A stretch of 64,000 nt of DNA from Calditrichota bacterium (GCA_013112635.1 JABFGF010000001.1:372001-436000); one strand, 5' to 3'. Positions 35,488 through 46,446 are shown, numbered from the stretch's first letter. Numbers and translations: made by a program. The notes: generated from the sequence alone by a model not told the origin.

Positions 35488-36732
35488 TCAATCCAAAAGA
35501 TGCACAAATAATCCGCTACGCAGTTTAGGTTCAAACCAGGTTGATTTTGGCGGCATAACTTTTCCTGCATCAGCGATGGCCATTAAATCCTCAATAGATG
35601 TTGGGAACAAAGCAAATGCAACTGCCATCTCTCCCGAGTCAACTCTTTCGGTTAAACCTTCCAAGCCACGAATCCCTCCAACAAAATCAATCCGTTTATC
35701 TTTACGTGGATCACCAATCCCTAAAGCTGGTGCTAAAAGGTTTTCTTGTAAAATAGATACGTCAAGCCGGGAAACAGGATCATTCTCATCAAAACTGCCT
35801 TCATGGGCTTCCAATAGGAAGTACTCTTTATCCATGTACATGATAAATGCGTGGGCTTCCATTGGTTTAAATCCCGCAGGGCCTAATCTCCTGATTGAGA
35901 AATTATCATAGATTTTGTCAAAGAATTCATCTTTGGAAAGGCCATTTAAGTCCTTAACAACACGGTTGTAATCCATTATATACATTTGGTTGTCAGGGAA
36001 AATCACATTTAGGAAATAATTATAACTTTCATTTCCATTATGCTTTGGATTTTTATCCTTGCGCATTTTGCAAATTCTGGATGCAGCAGCGGAGCGATGA
36101 TGGCCATCGGCTACATAAAGTGCATCAAGCTTTGAAAAGCTATCCTGAATTGCTTTTATATCTGCGTCATTATTTACAACCCAGATTGTGTGTTCAATTT
36201 CATCATCGGCCATAAAACCAATCTCAGGCTGGCCTGCTGTAATTTTGGAGATAAGTTTGTCTATTTCCGGTTGTGCTTTATATGTTAAAAAAACCGGTCC
36301 AACTTGTGCGTTTAAATTATCGATATGGTTTACGCGGTCATCTTCTTTAACGGGACGCGTAAATTCATGTTTTTTAATCAGATCGTTATCATATTCTTCA
36401 ACAGAGGCCAGTGCAACCAGACCATACTGTTCATGTTCTCCCATAAGTTGCTTGTATATATAGAAACATTCTTTGTCTTCTTTTTTCATAACACCATTGG
36501 TGATCATGTTTTTTAAATTTTCAGCACCTTTTTGATACACTTCTTTGGAATAAATATCTGTATCTTCCGGTAAATCTATTTCCGGCTTGTTTACGGATAG
36601 GAAGGTCATTGGATTTGTTTCAGCTATTTTACGGGCTTCTGAACTGTTTAAAACATCGTACGGTGGAGAAGCAACATGCTCTGCATTTTTTGGCAAAGGG
36701 CGAAGGGCTTTAAAGGGTTTTACTATGGACAT
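35488..36732 (-). CDS. DUF1015 family protein
   Basis: 414 residues, normal for the family. It begins IVKPFKALRPLPKNAEHVASPPYDVLNSSEAR and contains FYIYKQ, ALYVADGHHRSAAASRI and a C-terminal LFPTSIEDLMAIADAGKVMPPKSTWFEPKLRSGLFV, all diagnostic. The DGHHR region resembles ParB/Srx-type serine kinase-like sites, but the biochemical function is not established. AGGAG is spaced eight bases before the ATG on the minus strand. It is convergent with the NtrC-type gene and divergent from the hybrid sensor at 36949. Confidence 0.9.
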   Translation of the reverse strand: MSIVKPFKALRPLPKNAEHVASPPYDVLNSSEARKIAETNPMTFLSVNKPEIDLPEDTDIYSKEVYQKGAENLKNMITNGVMKKEDKECFYIYKQLMGEHEQYGLVALASVEEYDNDLIKKHEFTRPVKEDDRVNHIDNLNAQVGPVFLTYKAQPEIDKLISKITAGQPEIGFMADDEIEHTIWVVNNDADIKAIQDSFSKLDALYVADGHHRSAAASRICKMRKDKNPKHNGNESYNYFLNVIFPDNQMYIMDYNRVVKDLNGLSKDEFFDKIYDNFSIRRLGPAGFKPMEAHAFIMYMDKEYFLLEAHEGSFDENDPVSRLDVSILQENLLAPALGIGDPRKDKRIDFVGGIRGLEGLTERVDSGEMAVAFALFPTSIEDLMAIADAGKVMPPKSTWFEPKLRSGLFVHLLD

Positions 36733-36948
36733 TTTTTTCTCCTGAGAAAATTAAATCTAAAATAAAATAATTAAAGAATTTAATAAAATAGAAACTCGGC
36801 ATCAAAAAATATATTATCATTATCTTTTATATCATAGTGAAATATAAAAATCTTCGGTTTCTTTGTGAATAAAATCCCTAAATTGCGTCGTTAGTTTAAT
36901 TTGTTATCTTATTAAGACTTCTATCTCTTTTATTTATCAGGATTCAAT

Positions 36949-39900
36949 ATGATTATTCCTTTGCAATCCCGGATAAACTATTTATTTATTCTCTTTTTTC
37001 TGGTTGTGAGTTTTGGGCGGGCCAATAATACCAGCTTAAATATTACATCAAATTCAAAGCCTACCTTATATAAACCAAATACTGTAAAGTTTGAGCAATT
37101 GTCAGTTAATGATGGTCTTTCAAGCAGCGATATATTACGTATTTACCAGGACAATCGCGGTTATTTATGGGTTGGAACACGAAATGGTCTCAACAAATTT
37201 GATGGATATAATTTCAAATCGTTTTTAAATGAACCTGGTGACAATAGCAGTATAAGTAACAGCTCAGTATTCGCTATATTTGAAGATAAAAAAAACAGGC
37301 TTTGGATTGGGACCAAAAGCTTTGGACTAAACCAGTATATATATGAAACAGAAAGTTTCAAAAATTTTTCTTCATTTCTCATCGATTCCATCACAGTAAA
37401 AACTGGAAGCGTTTATGCAATTGGTGAAGACAAAAAAGGTAATCTGTGGATTGGTAGCAAAAATGGATTGTTTAAGGTGGATGTTGACAGCCTGGGTTTA
37501 AAAAAGATTTTACATTACAAGCAAGAACCGGGAAAAGCCAATAGCCTTAGTGACAATAACGTACGCTCGCTTTATATAGATTCATCAGGAATAATCTGGA
37601 TTGGTACAAAAAATAAAGGATTGGATCGTTTTGATCCTGAGACAGGATTATTTAACAACTTACGTTTGGCACCAGATTCTTTAAAAAATTGGAACTTAGT
37701 TAATAAAATAATTGAAAGCAGAAATGGTTTTTTATGGCTAGCAACAGGACGTGGTGGATTGTGCCGCTTGAAGTGGAGATCCAACGAAGATGTATTGCTT
37801 ACTCGCTTTAAACACAACCCGGATGATCCATCAAGCATTAATCATAATCTAATAAGAGATGTATTGGAAGATAAAAATGGCGTTATATGGGTTGGTACAG
37901 CAAATGGGCTATGCCGCGTAATTCGTAATGGCAAAAAAACAACTTTTAAATCATATATAAGTGATCCAAATGATCCTTCCACCTTAAGTTATCCACTTGC
38001 TACATCACTTTTTCTGGATAGATCAGGGATTTTGTGGGTTGGCACTTCAAAGGGATTAAACAAATACAATCCGGGAAAAGTAAAATTTACACACTATAAG
38101 AGTGTACCAGATGGCCAACAGGGATTGAAAACCAATATGGTTTACGCCATTCATGAAGGTGAACCTGGCGAGTATTGGATTGGAACCCGTGGCAGAGGGC
38201 TTTCCCGTGTTTTAGTGAGCAAAAGTGGTTCCGAAGATTGGACCCATTTTAGAACACAAAAAGATCCGAAAAAAAAGCTGTCGACCGGAACAATTATGTC
38301 AATATTAAAAGACAAAGCAGGGGATATATGGGTAGCCAGCTTTTTTAGTGGTTTAAACAAATATGACCGTAAAAATGATAATTGGATTCGCTACCGGCAT
38401 GATCCAAAAGATTCTACCAGTTTAATTAGCAACCGTTTACTAACTCTATTTGAAGATCGATCCGGAGTTCTATGGATTGGGACAGTAGACAAGGGATTGT
38501 GCAAATTTGATCGTGTACAAAATAAGTTTTTTCAATACAAAAATGATCCAACTGATTCATTGAGTATAAGCCACAACAGGGTTCAGGCAATTCTCGAAGA
38601 TAGTAATGGCAGGCTATGGATTGGGACATATGCTGGAGGTATAAATATTTTTGACAGAGAAAATAACAGCTTTATCCATTTTATAAAAGATACAAGTAAT
38701 ACTTTCTCTTTGCGAAGTAACGAAATTCAAACCCTCCATGAAGACAGAAATAAGAACATTTGGATTGGGACCGGAAAAGGTGGACTCTCACAAGTTAGTC
38801 TTTTAGATATTGATAAAGGTTTATTTAGTAATTATTCAAAAAAGGATGGTTTACCTGGAAATACGGTTTATGGAATTATAGAAGATGATAACGGCAAACT
38901 ATGGCTGAGTACAAATCGAGGTTTATCAAGGTTTGATCCGCAATCCAAAGTATTTAGAAACTTTGATTTGGATGACGGTTTGCAAAATATGGAATTTAAT
39001 GATTTCTCATGGTTTCACAGCAAACAAACCGGAGATATGTTTTTTGGAGGCCCAAGTGGGTTTAATGTGTTTCACCCCGATAGTATTAAAGACAATCTAA
39101 ATTTGCCTCAGGTTGTTTTTACAGATTTGAAAATATTTAACAAATCTGCAGATCATTTTGACCAAGAATCGCCACTAACCAAACCAATCTCGGAAAGCAG
39201 TTCGATTACATTATTGTATGACCAAATTGTTTTAACTTTTGAATTTGCAGCTATTCATTTTGCCCAGCCAAATAAAAACAAATACGCTTATCAAATGGAA
39301 GGTTTCGAGGAAGAATGGAATTATGTCGGAACACGCCGTTTTGCAACATATACAAACCTATCTCCTGGTCAATACGTTTTTAAAGTGAAAGGAAGTAATA
39401 GCGATGGCATTTGGAATGAAACCCCGACAACCTTAAAAATTACTGTTTTGCCACCCTGGTGGAATACCTGGTGGTCCTATAGTTTGTACTTGCTTTTTAT
39501 TGTTGGATTGGTTTTTGGGCTGCGCAAATATGAATTAAATCGACAGCAATTAAAGCATAATTTTGAGTTAGAACATTTGGAAACTGAAAAACTCAAAGAA
39601 GTAAATAACATGAAATCCCGTTTCTTTGCCAGCATTTCACACGAATTTCGAACACCGCTTACTTTAATAAGTGGACCGGTTGAGAGACTTTTAAAACAAA
39701 TCAGCAACAAAAAACAAATCTCCGATCTGAACCGCATTCAAGATAACGCGACTCGAATGAATAAACTGGTTGATATGTATTTAGAACTATCGCGGCTGGA
39801 AAGCGGTAACATCACACTTCAAAAAGAAGAGCAAAATATTATCCCAATTCTTAAATCTATTCTGGCTTCATTTGAATCCATTGCTGAAGCAAAAGAGATT

Positions 39901-41133
39901 GAGCTGCAATTTCGCTCATCTATTTTTTCAGCTATTTGCATGGTGGATACTGAGAAGTTTGAACTGATAATTATAAATCTCATTTCGAATGCCATTAAAT
40001 TTACGCCTCAGAATGGCATAGTTACCTTATGTGCAGAAACTTCAGAAATGCAAAACCAATTACTGATCAAAGTTGAAGATACTGGCGTAGGTATCCCTCA
40101 AAACCAACTATCTAATATTTTTAAAATGTACTACCAGGTTGAAAATGAAATCAATAAAAGAATAAGTGGGACAGGAATTGGTCTGACAATGGCAAAAGAA
40201 CTAACTCAGTTGCATGGCGGTAAAATTGAAGTCGAAAGCATTCTGGGTGTGGGAACTACTTTCGAAATAACAATCCCGGTTAGTGCTGTTCATGAAATAT
40301 CTGTTGAAGAAAAATCAGGAACAAATAGACAACTAACTAATCCTAATTTTGATGAGATCGACAGAGATAAAAAATTGATTCTGATTGTAGAAGACAATCA
40401 TCAAATGCAGGATTATATTAAAAGCCATCTTGATGACGAATATGAAATAAAATTAGCAGCAGACGGGAAGCAAGGTTTTGCAAAAGCTATAAAAACAAAC
40501 CCTGCATTAATAATCAGCGATGTGATGATGCCTGAAATGGATGGCTATGAGTTTTGTTCAAAAATTAAAAATGATTTTCGCACAAGCCATGTCCCGGTAA
40601 TCCTGTTGACGGCAAAGATAGAAGATAAGGATATGATGGAAGGCCTGGCGACCGGTGCGGATAATTATCTTAAAAAACCTTTTAAAGCAGCAGAGTTACA
40701 TGTCCGTATTAAAAATTTAATAGAAAACCGTTCCAGGCTACACCGCAAATTTCAAACAGATCAGCGCATGGATCTTAAAGAGTTCAAGGTAACTTCGGCT
40801 GATGAGCTGTTTTTAGAAAAGTGTCACAATATAATAAATGAAAACCTATCTAAAAGTGAATTTTCAGTTCAAGATTTTGCCAATGAAATGGCTTTAAGCC
40901 GAATACACCTATATCGCAAATTAAAGGCCCTAACTGGTCTTAATACCAATAAGTATATCCAGACAATCCGCCTAAAAAAAGCAGCCCTATTGCTTGTTTC
41001 CGGTCATGGAAATATTTCTCAGGTGGCATACGATTGTGGCTTCTCCAACCCATCCTACTTTGCTGAAGCATTTAAAGAGATGTTTAGCATTTCTCCCACG
41101 GAATATGTACAAAAGGCAAAAAATGTAACATAG
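36949..41133 (+). CDS. Hybrid two-component sensor/regulator (HTCS type)
   Basis: 1394 residues. A signal or anchor helix (about 8-28) is followed by a periplasmic double beta-propeller of Reg_prop repeats (about 45-720: recurring GLSSSDILRIYQDNRGYLWVG-like units), a Y_Y_Y domain (about 765-840, ending in NLSPGQYVFKVKGSN), and a membrane helix about 845-863. Inside the cell lie HisKA with H898 (SISHEFRTPLTL), HATPase (GTGIGLTMAKEL), a receiver with D1191 (IISDVMMPEMDG), and an AraC-type helix-turn-helix at the end (CGFSNPSYFAEAFKEMF). Such proteins sense a periplasmic ligand, often a glycan in Bacteroidota, and switch on neighbouring genes. The downstream secreted-protein cluster is the obvious target; this is inferred. 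Confidence 0.95.
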   Translation: MIIPLQSRINYLFILFFLVVSFGRANNTSLNITSNSKPTLYKPNTVKFEQLSVNDGLSSSDILRIYQDNRGYLWVGTRNGLNKFDGYNFKSFLNEPGDNSSISNSSVFAIFEDKKNRLWIGTKSFGLNQYIYETESFKNFSSFLIDSITVKTGSVYAIGEDKKGNLWIGSKNGLFKVDVDSLGLKKILHYKQEPGKANSLSDNNVRSLYIDSSGIIWIGTKNKGLDRFDPETGLFNNLRLAPDSLKNWNLVNKIIESRNGFLWLATGRGGLCRLKWRSNEDVLLTRFKHNPDDPSSINHNLIRDVLEDKNGVIWVGTANGLCRVIRNGKKTTFKSYISDPNDPSTLSYPLATSLFLDRSGILWVGTSKGLNKYNPGKVKFTHYKSVPDGQQGLKTNMVYAIHEGEPGEYWIGTRGRGLSRVLVSKSGSEDWTHFRTQKDPKKKLSTGTIMSILKDKAGDIWVASFFSGLNKYDRKNDNWIRYRHDPKDSTSLISNRLLTLFEDRSGVLWIGTVDKGLCKFDRVQNKFFQYKNDPTDSLSISHNRVQAILEDSNGRLWIGTYAGGINIFDRENNSFIHFIKDTSNTFSLRSNEIQTLHEDRNKNIWIGTGKGGLSQVSLLDIDKGLFSNYSKKDGLPGNTVYGIIEDDNGKLWLSTNRGLSRFDPQSKVFRNFDLDDGLQNMEFNDFSWFHSKQTGDMFFGGPSGFNVFHPDSIKDNLNLPQVVFTDLKIFNKSADHFDQESPLTKPISESSSITLLYDQIVLTFEFAAIHFAQPNKNKYAYQMEGFEEEWNYVGTRRFATYTNLSPGQYVFKVKGSNSDGIWNETPTTLKITVLPPWWNTWWSYSLYLLFIVGLVFGLRKYELNRQQLKHNFELEHLETEKLKEVNNMKSRFFASISHEFRTPLTLISGPVERLLKQISNKKQISDLNRIQDNATRMNKLVDMYLELSRLESGNITLQKEEQNIIPILKSILASFESIAEAKEIELQFRSSIFSAICMVDTEKFELIIINLISNAIKFTPQNGIVTLCAETSEMQNQLLIKVEDTGVGIPQNQLSNIFKMYYQVENEINKRISGTGIGLTMAKELTQLHGGKIEVESILGVGTTFEITIPVSAVHEISVEEKSGTNRQLTNPNFDEIDRDKKLILIVEDNHQMQDYIKSHLDDEYEIKLAADGKQGFAKAIKTNPALIISDVMMPEMDGYEFCSKIKNDFRTSHVPVILLTAKIEDKDMMEGLATGADNYLKKPFKAAELHVRIKNLIENRSRLHRKFQTDQRMDLKEFKVTSADELFLEKCHNIINENLSKSEFSVQDFANEMALSRIHLYRKLKALTGLNTNKYIQTIRLKKAALLLVSGHGNISQVAYDCGFSNPSYFAEAFKEMFSISPTEYVQKAKNVT

Positions 41134-41334
41134 GATATAGATTTTGATACACCTGTTATAGAAATAGTTAATTCATTTGAAGTAATTATTTATATCAAAT
41201 GCATGGTTCTGATACCACTCAGATCTGAACTCATATACTTACCGTTATGAATCCTGTATTTTGACAAAAACAATAAGTAACCGTACTCAAAATAGTTGCT
41301 TTTAAGATAAGTTTTCTATCTAAGGAGGAAATGT

Positions 41335-43494
41335 ATGAAGTACTTCCTGTCTATTTTGTTTTTTTGTCTTTCGGTTTGCCATTCACAATTACTCTACAAA
41401 TTTGATGAGATTGCTCGCAATACTCACTATGGAACTGCAAGAGATATAGCAATTGATTCAAATGGAACAATTTTCCTAATAAATGATGAACATTTAAGAA
41501 TTTTTAATTATGAAGACTCGATTCTAATATTGAGATCAGATTACTCATTTGAGCATGAAACTCCCATTAAAGTAACTGTTACTTCAGATGGAATCATTTT
41601 TCTCGCAGGTCAAGATGGCTTGTATGCATATAATTATGATGAAAGTCTTACACTAATTGATTACGCTCTTTATGAAGATGGTTATCCTAAAGCAATAACA
41701 ACAAATAAAAATGGAAAGGTATTTCTTGCCACAGGATCTGGCGGTTTGTACGCTTTTAACTTTGATGGTTCAAATTTAATAAAAACAGCCCATATTGATA
41801 GTGGCGGATATGCAGTTGATGTAGTTGTGTACAATGACAGTACAATCATTTTAGCAAATGAAGATGATGGTTTGCGGGTATACACTTATAACGGGATTTC
41901 GTTTTTTGATTTGGCACATATTCCTATTGATAGCGGCTATACTGCTGAAATTGAAATGAACGACGATGGGATCATTTTTGTAGTAAATAGTATGTGGAAT
42001 GGTAATGATAATTTGATAGCATATGTTTTTGATGGATTTGATTTTACTAATATTGCCAACCTACAGCTTGATGATAACGATGCCAGAGTGCTTTCTTTAA
42101 GTAAAGATGGTGATATTCTTCTTTACCAGGATAAAAAGGCTTTATTTGCCTATAGTTTTAACGACTCGTTTTTTACAAAGACAGCGCAAATTGATATTGA
42201 AGAGTTTGTTTATGGTATAAGTGTAAATAATGAAGATGTTGTATTTTTGGCAAATGCTGTAGATGGGCTGCGGGCTTACGATTACTATGGATCTTCATTT
42301 ACAAATACGGCTCATTTTTCGAATGGAACTGCCCGAAACGTAGTCCTCGCAGATGATGGAACTGTCTTCTTAGACAATGGTGAGGATGGTCTACGTGCTT
42401 ATACGTTTGATGGCGAATCATTGAATAATACGGCCCATTTTGACTTAGAAAAAGATATTATGGGTTTGACCATTACTGCTGATAACAGCATTGTTTTTGC
42501 AGCCCACGATAGCCTGTTTGCTTATTTTTATGATGGTAATAACTTCACAAATACAGCAATGACTGCAATTAAGGGTGAAAGTGGATATGTTGAAGATATT
42601 GAAGTTAATTCTGACAATATGGTATTCCTTGTTAGTTCAATAGGTGGATTGTTGGCCTATAACTATGATGGGGTCTCTTTTAATAATACTGCTCATTTTA
42701 ACCAGAGCTCTTCAAACCATGACCTTGCCATTGTAAACGATAGTACAATCTATATGCTTGGTGATAGTATATGGGTTTTAAACTATGATGGGATTTCCTT
42801 TATTAGAGTTGCAGCGATAAAATCCAACGATTTTTCCAGGATTGCTGTTGGCATTGATGGTACTGTTTATGCCAGTAATTATGATAGTTTGTATGCTTTT
42901 AGCTTTGACGGTTTTAATTTTTTAAAATTGGCACAAATACAAACAGAGCTTCATGTAGGTGAGATAAGAGTTAGCAGTGATAATCATATTTTCGTTACAA
43001 CTTTTGGATATAGTAGTTCCGGACCTTTATACGCATATGGCTTTAACGGTGAATCATTCTACAAAACGGCTGAAAATGAACGGGGAGGAGTAGATATAGC
43101 TCTTGGAATGGATGGGATTGTTTACCTAGCGGGATCGACCAGTGGAAGACGTTGGCGACCCGGACCATTAATCGCTTATAGATATTCATTTTTTACTTCT
43201 ATAAATGAAACTGCTATAAGTAGCATACAAGGATTTGCATTAAAGCAAAATTTTCCTAACCCATTTAATCCAAATACAACTATTGAATATCAATTGAACA
43301 AAACCAACAATGTTGATTTAAGTATATACAATATTCTTGGTCAAAAAGTCTCTACTCTGGTTCAGAAAACGCAACAGGCTGGTAGTTACAAAGTGAATTG
43401 GAATTCCAATGGAGTCACAAGTGGAGTTTATTTTTATACACTAAAAACATCCGATGGATTTGAGGAAACAAAAAAGCTGGTTGTAATAAAATAA
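41335..43494 (+). CDS. Secreted repeat-propeller protein A with C-terminal sorting domain
   Basis: 719 residues. The signal peptide is about 1-18 (ending CHSQ). About 14 imperfect repeats of roughly 42-45 residues follow. Each contains a segment like DGTVFLDNGEDGLRAYTFDG followed by FTNTAHF-like text, most simply a beta-propeller or related all-beta array. Residues about 632-719 are the sorting tail (NFPNPFNPNTTIEYQL, IYNILGQKVSTL, ending KKLVVIK), the type IX-secretion-like C-terminal domain. It is paralogous to the genes at 47925 and 51967, sharing even the ARNTHYG start of the mature protein with the 47925 product. No catalytic motif is seen. A strong AAGGAGGAAATGT precedes the ATG, as expected for the first gene of an operon. 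Confidence 0.85.
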   Translation: MKYFLSILFFCLSVCHSQLLYKFDEIARNTHYGTARDIAIDSNGTIFLINDEHLRIFNYEDSILILRSDYSFEHETPIKVTVTSDGIIFLAGQDGLYAYNYDESLTLIDYALYEDGYPKAITTNKNGKVFLATGSGGLYAFNFDGSNLIKTAHIDSGGYAVDVVVYNDSTIILANEDDGLRVYTYNGISFFDLAHIPIDSGYTAEIEMNDDGIIFVVNSMWNGNDNLIAYVFDGFDFTNIANLQLDDNDARVLSLSKDGDILLYQDKKALFAYSFNDSFFTKTAQIDIEEFVYGISVNNEDVVFLANAVDGLRAYDYYGSSFTNTAHFSNGTARNVVLADDGTVFLDNGEDGLRAYTFDGESLNNTAHFDLEKDIMGLTITADNSIVFAAHDSLFAYFYDGNNFTNTAMTAIKGESGYVEDIEVNSDNMVFLVSSIGGLLAYNYDGVSFNNTAHFNQSSSNHDLAIVNDSTIYMLGDSIWVLNYDGISFIRVAAIKSNDFSRIAVGIDGTVYASNYDSLYAFSFDGFNFLKLAQIQTELHVGEIRVSSDNHIFVTTFGYSSSGPLYAYGFNGESFYKTAENERGGVDIALGMDGIVYLAGSTSGRRWRPGPLIAYRYSFFTSINETAISSIQGFALKQNFPNPFNPNTTIEYQLNKTNNVDLSIYNILGQKVSTLVQKTQQAGSYKVNWNSNGVTSGVYFYTLKTSDGFEETKKLVVIK

Positions 43495-43536
43495 CCTCAG
43501 TTTAAGCCATTAAGATTATTTTAACAGGAGGACACG

Positions 43537-46422
43537 ATGCAAAAGCTTATATTTATTCTTTTGGTTATATTTACTGTTGCCTATTCAGATATAATCAATG
43601 TTCCTGGCGACCAAAGTAGTATTCAAGGAGGTATAAATACATCGGATCACGGCGACACTGTATTGGTTGCGCCAGGGGAGTATTTCGAAAACATTCAATT
43701 TGCAGGAAAACGCATTTTGTTAACAAGTCAATTCATTTTTGAAAAAGACACATCTTTCATTAGCAGCACAATAATTAATGGAAGCGGAAATAATAATTCT
43801 GTGGTTAAATTTAGTTTTAATGAGGATACAACTTCCATTTTGAATGGATTTACAATTACTGGAGGCAAAGGCAGTTTTTATTCTGGATGGGCTTCTTATG
43901 CTGGAGGTGGAATTTATGTAACTAATGGAGCCAAGATTACTAATAACCACATTATTAATAATAGTATACATCATAATACAAATGAGGTAGATGGAGGTGG
44001 AATTTTTATTGTAACTGGTTATTCAAATGATGATACAAACGGGAATGTAATCATTAAAAATAACCTAATTGCCAATAATAAAATAAGTGGCCGTAAATGG
44101 ATTATTGGTGGTGGAGTTGCAGTTTTTGGTTTCGGGAAAACACTCATCTCAAATAATGTTATTAGAAATAATTCAGTAAATGCAGAGCTGCCACACGACT
44201 GGATTTCTGGTGGTGGTGGTATTTTCATACTTGACCGGAGCCCTAAAATAATTAAAAATATTATTGTTGGAAATGAAGCCCAAAATGGAGGAGGGATTGC
44301 AGCAATGGGTTTTCCTAGAGGTTTTAATTTCCGGTTAATAAATAATACAATTGCTGATAACAATGCTTCAATTACCGGTGGTGGCGCATGGTTTTCAAAT
44401 GGGCATGCTACTGTTGTAAATAATATTTTTTGGAATAATTCAGCTCCCAAAAATCCTGATATTTTTACTCGTGGAGAATTAAATATTTCTTATTCAATTA
44501 CCCAGGAAGCTTTCCCTGGGACTGGAAATATCCAAACCGATCCACTGTTTGAAAACAGTGATTATCATCTGGGAGGTTTAAGTCCGGCGATTGATGCAGG
44601 AAATCCTGAAGAAAAGTTCAATGACCTAGCTGATCCTGATAATCCGTCTGAGCCTTTATGGCCGGCAAAAGGAAGTCTGACAGCAGATATCGGATCATTT
44701 GGTGGAAATGACGCAGTCAACTTAGCAATTGAAGATTTTATTATTGAGGAAAATTTTCTTTATAAACAATTTAGCGATATGCATTATCGTTTTGCCTACC
44801 CTTTAAATTATGACCACATAAATCTATATCCATTAACAATTGTTTTACATGGCTCAGGAAATTGGGGCACTGATAATGAAAGTCAACTTCACGAAGGCTT
44901 ATCCTGGAGGGTTAATGCAGAACATTATGGATATAATGATTTTACCATTTTACCACAAGCGCCAACCAACGGTGGGTGGGATGCGAGCGCTAATTTAAAT
45001 ACCGTCTTTAATTTGATAAAAACGACAATTGAAAATTTCCCAATTGATACCACAAAAATAGTCATTACTGGTTGGTCTCAGGGAGCCGTTGGCACTTGGA
45101 GATTATTAAATCTTCATCCCCGGTTATTTTCTGCAGCTGTACCTTTAAGTGGAGATGATAGAGGCGGTTTTGGAAAAATTAAACATATACCTGTTTGGGT
45201 TAATCACGGTAAATCTGATGAAGAAGTTGCTGTATCAACCTCACAATATTACATTTCCGAGTTTGAAAACACTGGATTAAATGCGATATATACTGAAAAT
45301 CTAAGTGATGAACAGATTAGCGATGCAATTAATAATAATGCCAGACTTTTTTATTCAGAAATTATTGGTGCTGGCCATGATATTAATAGATATGCATATG
45401 ATAATAACTTTTTATTCGATTGGTTGAATAAACAATCTCTTCCATTGATCCGTCCTGCAGAAACATCAATTAGCTCAATAAGTAAAGATAGTGTTTTATT
45501 TACACTGGTTTTTTTAAATCCGCATAATTTTCAGCATAATCAAACATTAAGAGTTGAAGATTTTGAAACAAATCCAATAGATAGTTTGCCTTTGTTTGAT
45601 GACGGTCTACATGGGGATGAAAAGGCCGGGGACGGTGTTTGGGGAAATTATTTTAAACCGGTTCCTGAAGTGAAGTTTTATAGACTAGGAGTTCAAATAG
45701 CAAACATTGACCGGGAACATGAGTTCTTTTTTAATGATGTTGCACGGTATACAACAACTGGCCCAGTGCAGCCGCCAGAACAAGCTTACATTGATACCAG
45801 TTATAATAAAGATACAAATACTCAATCCTTTTTTTTGATTTTGCAAAATTTTGACACTTCAGCAATTGCAGAGGATCTTTCGGTTACTTTAAGCACAGAT
45901 GATTTACGAATTGATAAAATGGAAATTGATACACGGACTTTTCTTGATCTTGCTCCCGGTGAAATAGATACATCCGATATATTTACATTCTTTTCATTTA
46001 TTTATGGGGATGGTTTTCTTCCGGATTGCACACTCATAAATCCGATTTCGTTTAATGTTGATGTTTCCAGTGATGGTTATCTTTACTGGACATCTTCATT
46101 TGAATTTGTAGCAGACAAAATCTCAGCAATAAAGGGTGAACAGCTTTTATTACCTGAAAAATATTACTTAAACCAGAATTATCCCAATCCATTTAATCCT
46201 AGTACAGCCATTAAATATCAGTTGCCTAAAACCAGCAAAGTTGATTTAAGTATTTACAATCTTCTTGGTCAAAAGGTGATATCTTTAGTGAACAAAAAAC
46301 AAAATGCCGGACAATACGCAATTGAGTGGGATGCCAGTGGCTTTAGTAGTGGTGTATATTTTTTGAAAATGAAAACTAACACAGGTTTTGTGCAAACACG
46401 CAAGCTTATCGTTTTGAAATAA
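43537..46422 (+). CDS. Secreted beta-helix/esterase fusion with sorting domain
   Basis: 961 residues. Signal peptide about 1-17. Residues about 22-380 are a right-handed parallel beta-helix of the pectate-lyase-like type (NNHIINNS, NVIRNNSVN, GGGIFILDRSPKI). Residues about 400-635 form an alpha/beta hydrolase of the feruloyl-esterase/phospholipase kind, with S514 in GWSQGAVG, D561 in HGKSDEEV and H614 in GAGHD as the triad. Residues about 650-870 are a module shared with the DUF1028 protein at 50190. The sorting tail is about 875-961 (NYPNPFNPS, ending RKLIVLK). The combination suggests a secreted enzyme acting on a polysaccharide ester; the substrate is not visible. AACAGGAGGACACG precedes the ATG. 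Confidence 0.85.
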   Translation: MQKLIFILLVIFTVAYSDIINVPGDQSSIQGGINTSDHGDTVLVAPGEYFENIQFAGKRILLTSQFIFEKDTSFISSTIINGSGNNNSVVKFSFNEDTTSILNGFTITGGKGSFYSGWASYAGGGIYVTNGAKITNNHIINNSIHHNTNEVDGGGIFIVTGYSNDDTNGNVIIKNNLIANNKISGRKWIIGGGVAVFGFGKTLISNNVIRNNSVNAELPHDWISGGGGIFILDRSPKIIKNIIVGNEAQNGGGIAAMGFPRGFNFRLINNTIADNNASITGGGAWFSNGHATVVNNIFWNNSAPKNPDIFTRGELNISYSITQEAFPGTGNIQTDPLFENSDYHLGGLSPAIDAGNPEEKFNDLADPDNPSEPLWPAKGSLTADIGSFGGNDAVNLAIEDFIIEENFLYKQFSDMHYRFAYPLNYDHINLYPLTIVLHGSGNWGTDNESQLHEGLSWRVNAEHYGYNDFTILPQAPTNGGWDASANLNTVFNLIKTTIENFPIDTTKIVITGWSQGAVGTWRLLNLHPRLFSAAVPLSGDDRGGFGKIKHIPVWVNHGKSDEEVAVSTSQYYISEFENTGLNAIYTENLSDEQISDAINNNARLFYSEIIGAGHDINRYAYDNNFLFDWLNKQSLPLIRPAETSISSISKDSVLFTLVFLNPHNFQHNQTLRVEDFETNPIDSLPLFDDGLHGDEKAGDGVWGNYFKPVPEVKFYRLGVQIANIDREHEFFFNDVARYTTTGPVQPPEQAYIDTSYNKDTNTQSFFLILQNFDTSAIAEDLSVTLSTDDLRIDKMEIDTRTFLDLAPGEIDTSDIFTFFSFIYGDGFLPDCTLINPISFNVDVSSDGYLYWTSSFEFVADKISAIKGEQLLLPEKYYLNQNYPNPFNPSTAIKYQLPKTSKVDLSIYNLLGQKVISLVNKKQNAGQYAIEWDASGFSSGVYFLKMKTNTGFVQTRKLIVLK

Positions 46423-46446
46423 CTTGTAAAAAAAGGGAAGTATAAA

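Noticed and set aside
35445-35500. Short ATCAAT-type repeats between convergent genes
   Set aside because: They are irregular, low-complexity AT-rich sequence without a clear unit or structure.
35435-35911. 158-residue plus-strand reading frame
   Set aside because: It is antisense to the well-supported DUF1015 gene; its composition and lack of motifs indicate a shadow frame.
41261-41289. Promoter TTGACA-N17-TACTCA before the secreted cluster
   Set aside because: The -35-like hexamer is perfect but the -10 is poor, and the promoter consensus of this phylum is uncertain, so it was not listed as a feature.
44019-44450. 143-residue minus-strand reading frame
   Set aside because: It is antisense to the beta-helix part of the 43537 gene; the proline-rich text is the complement of Gly-rich codons.
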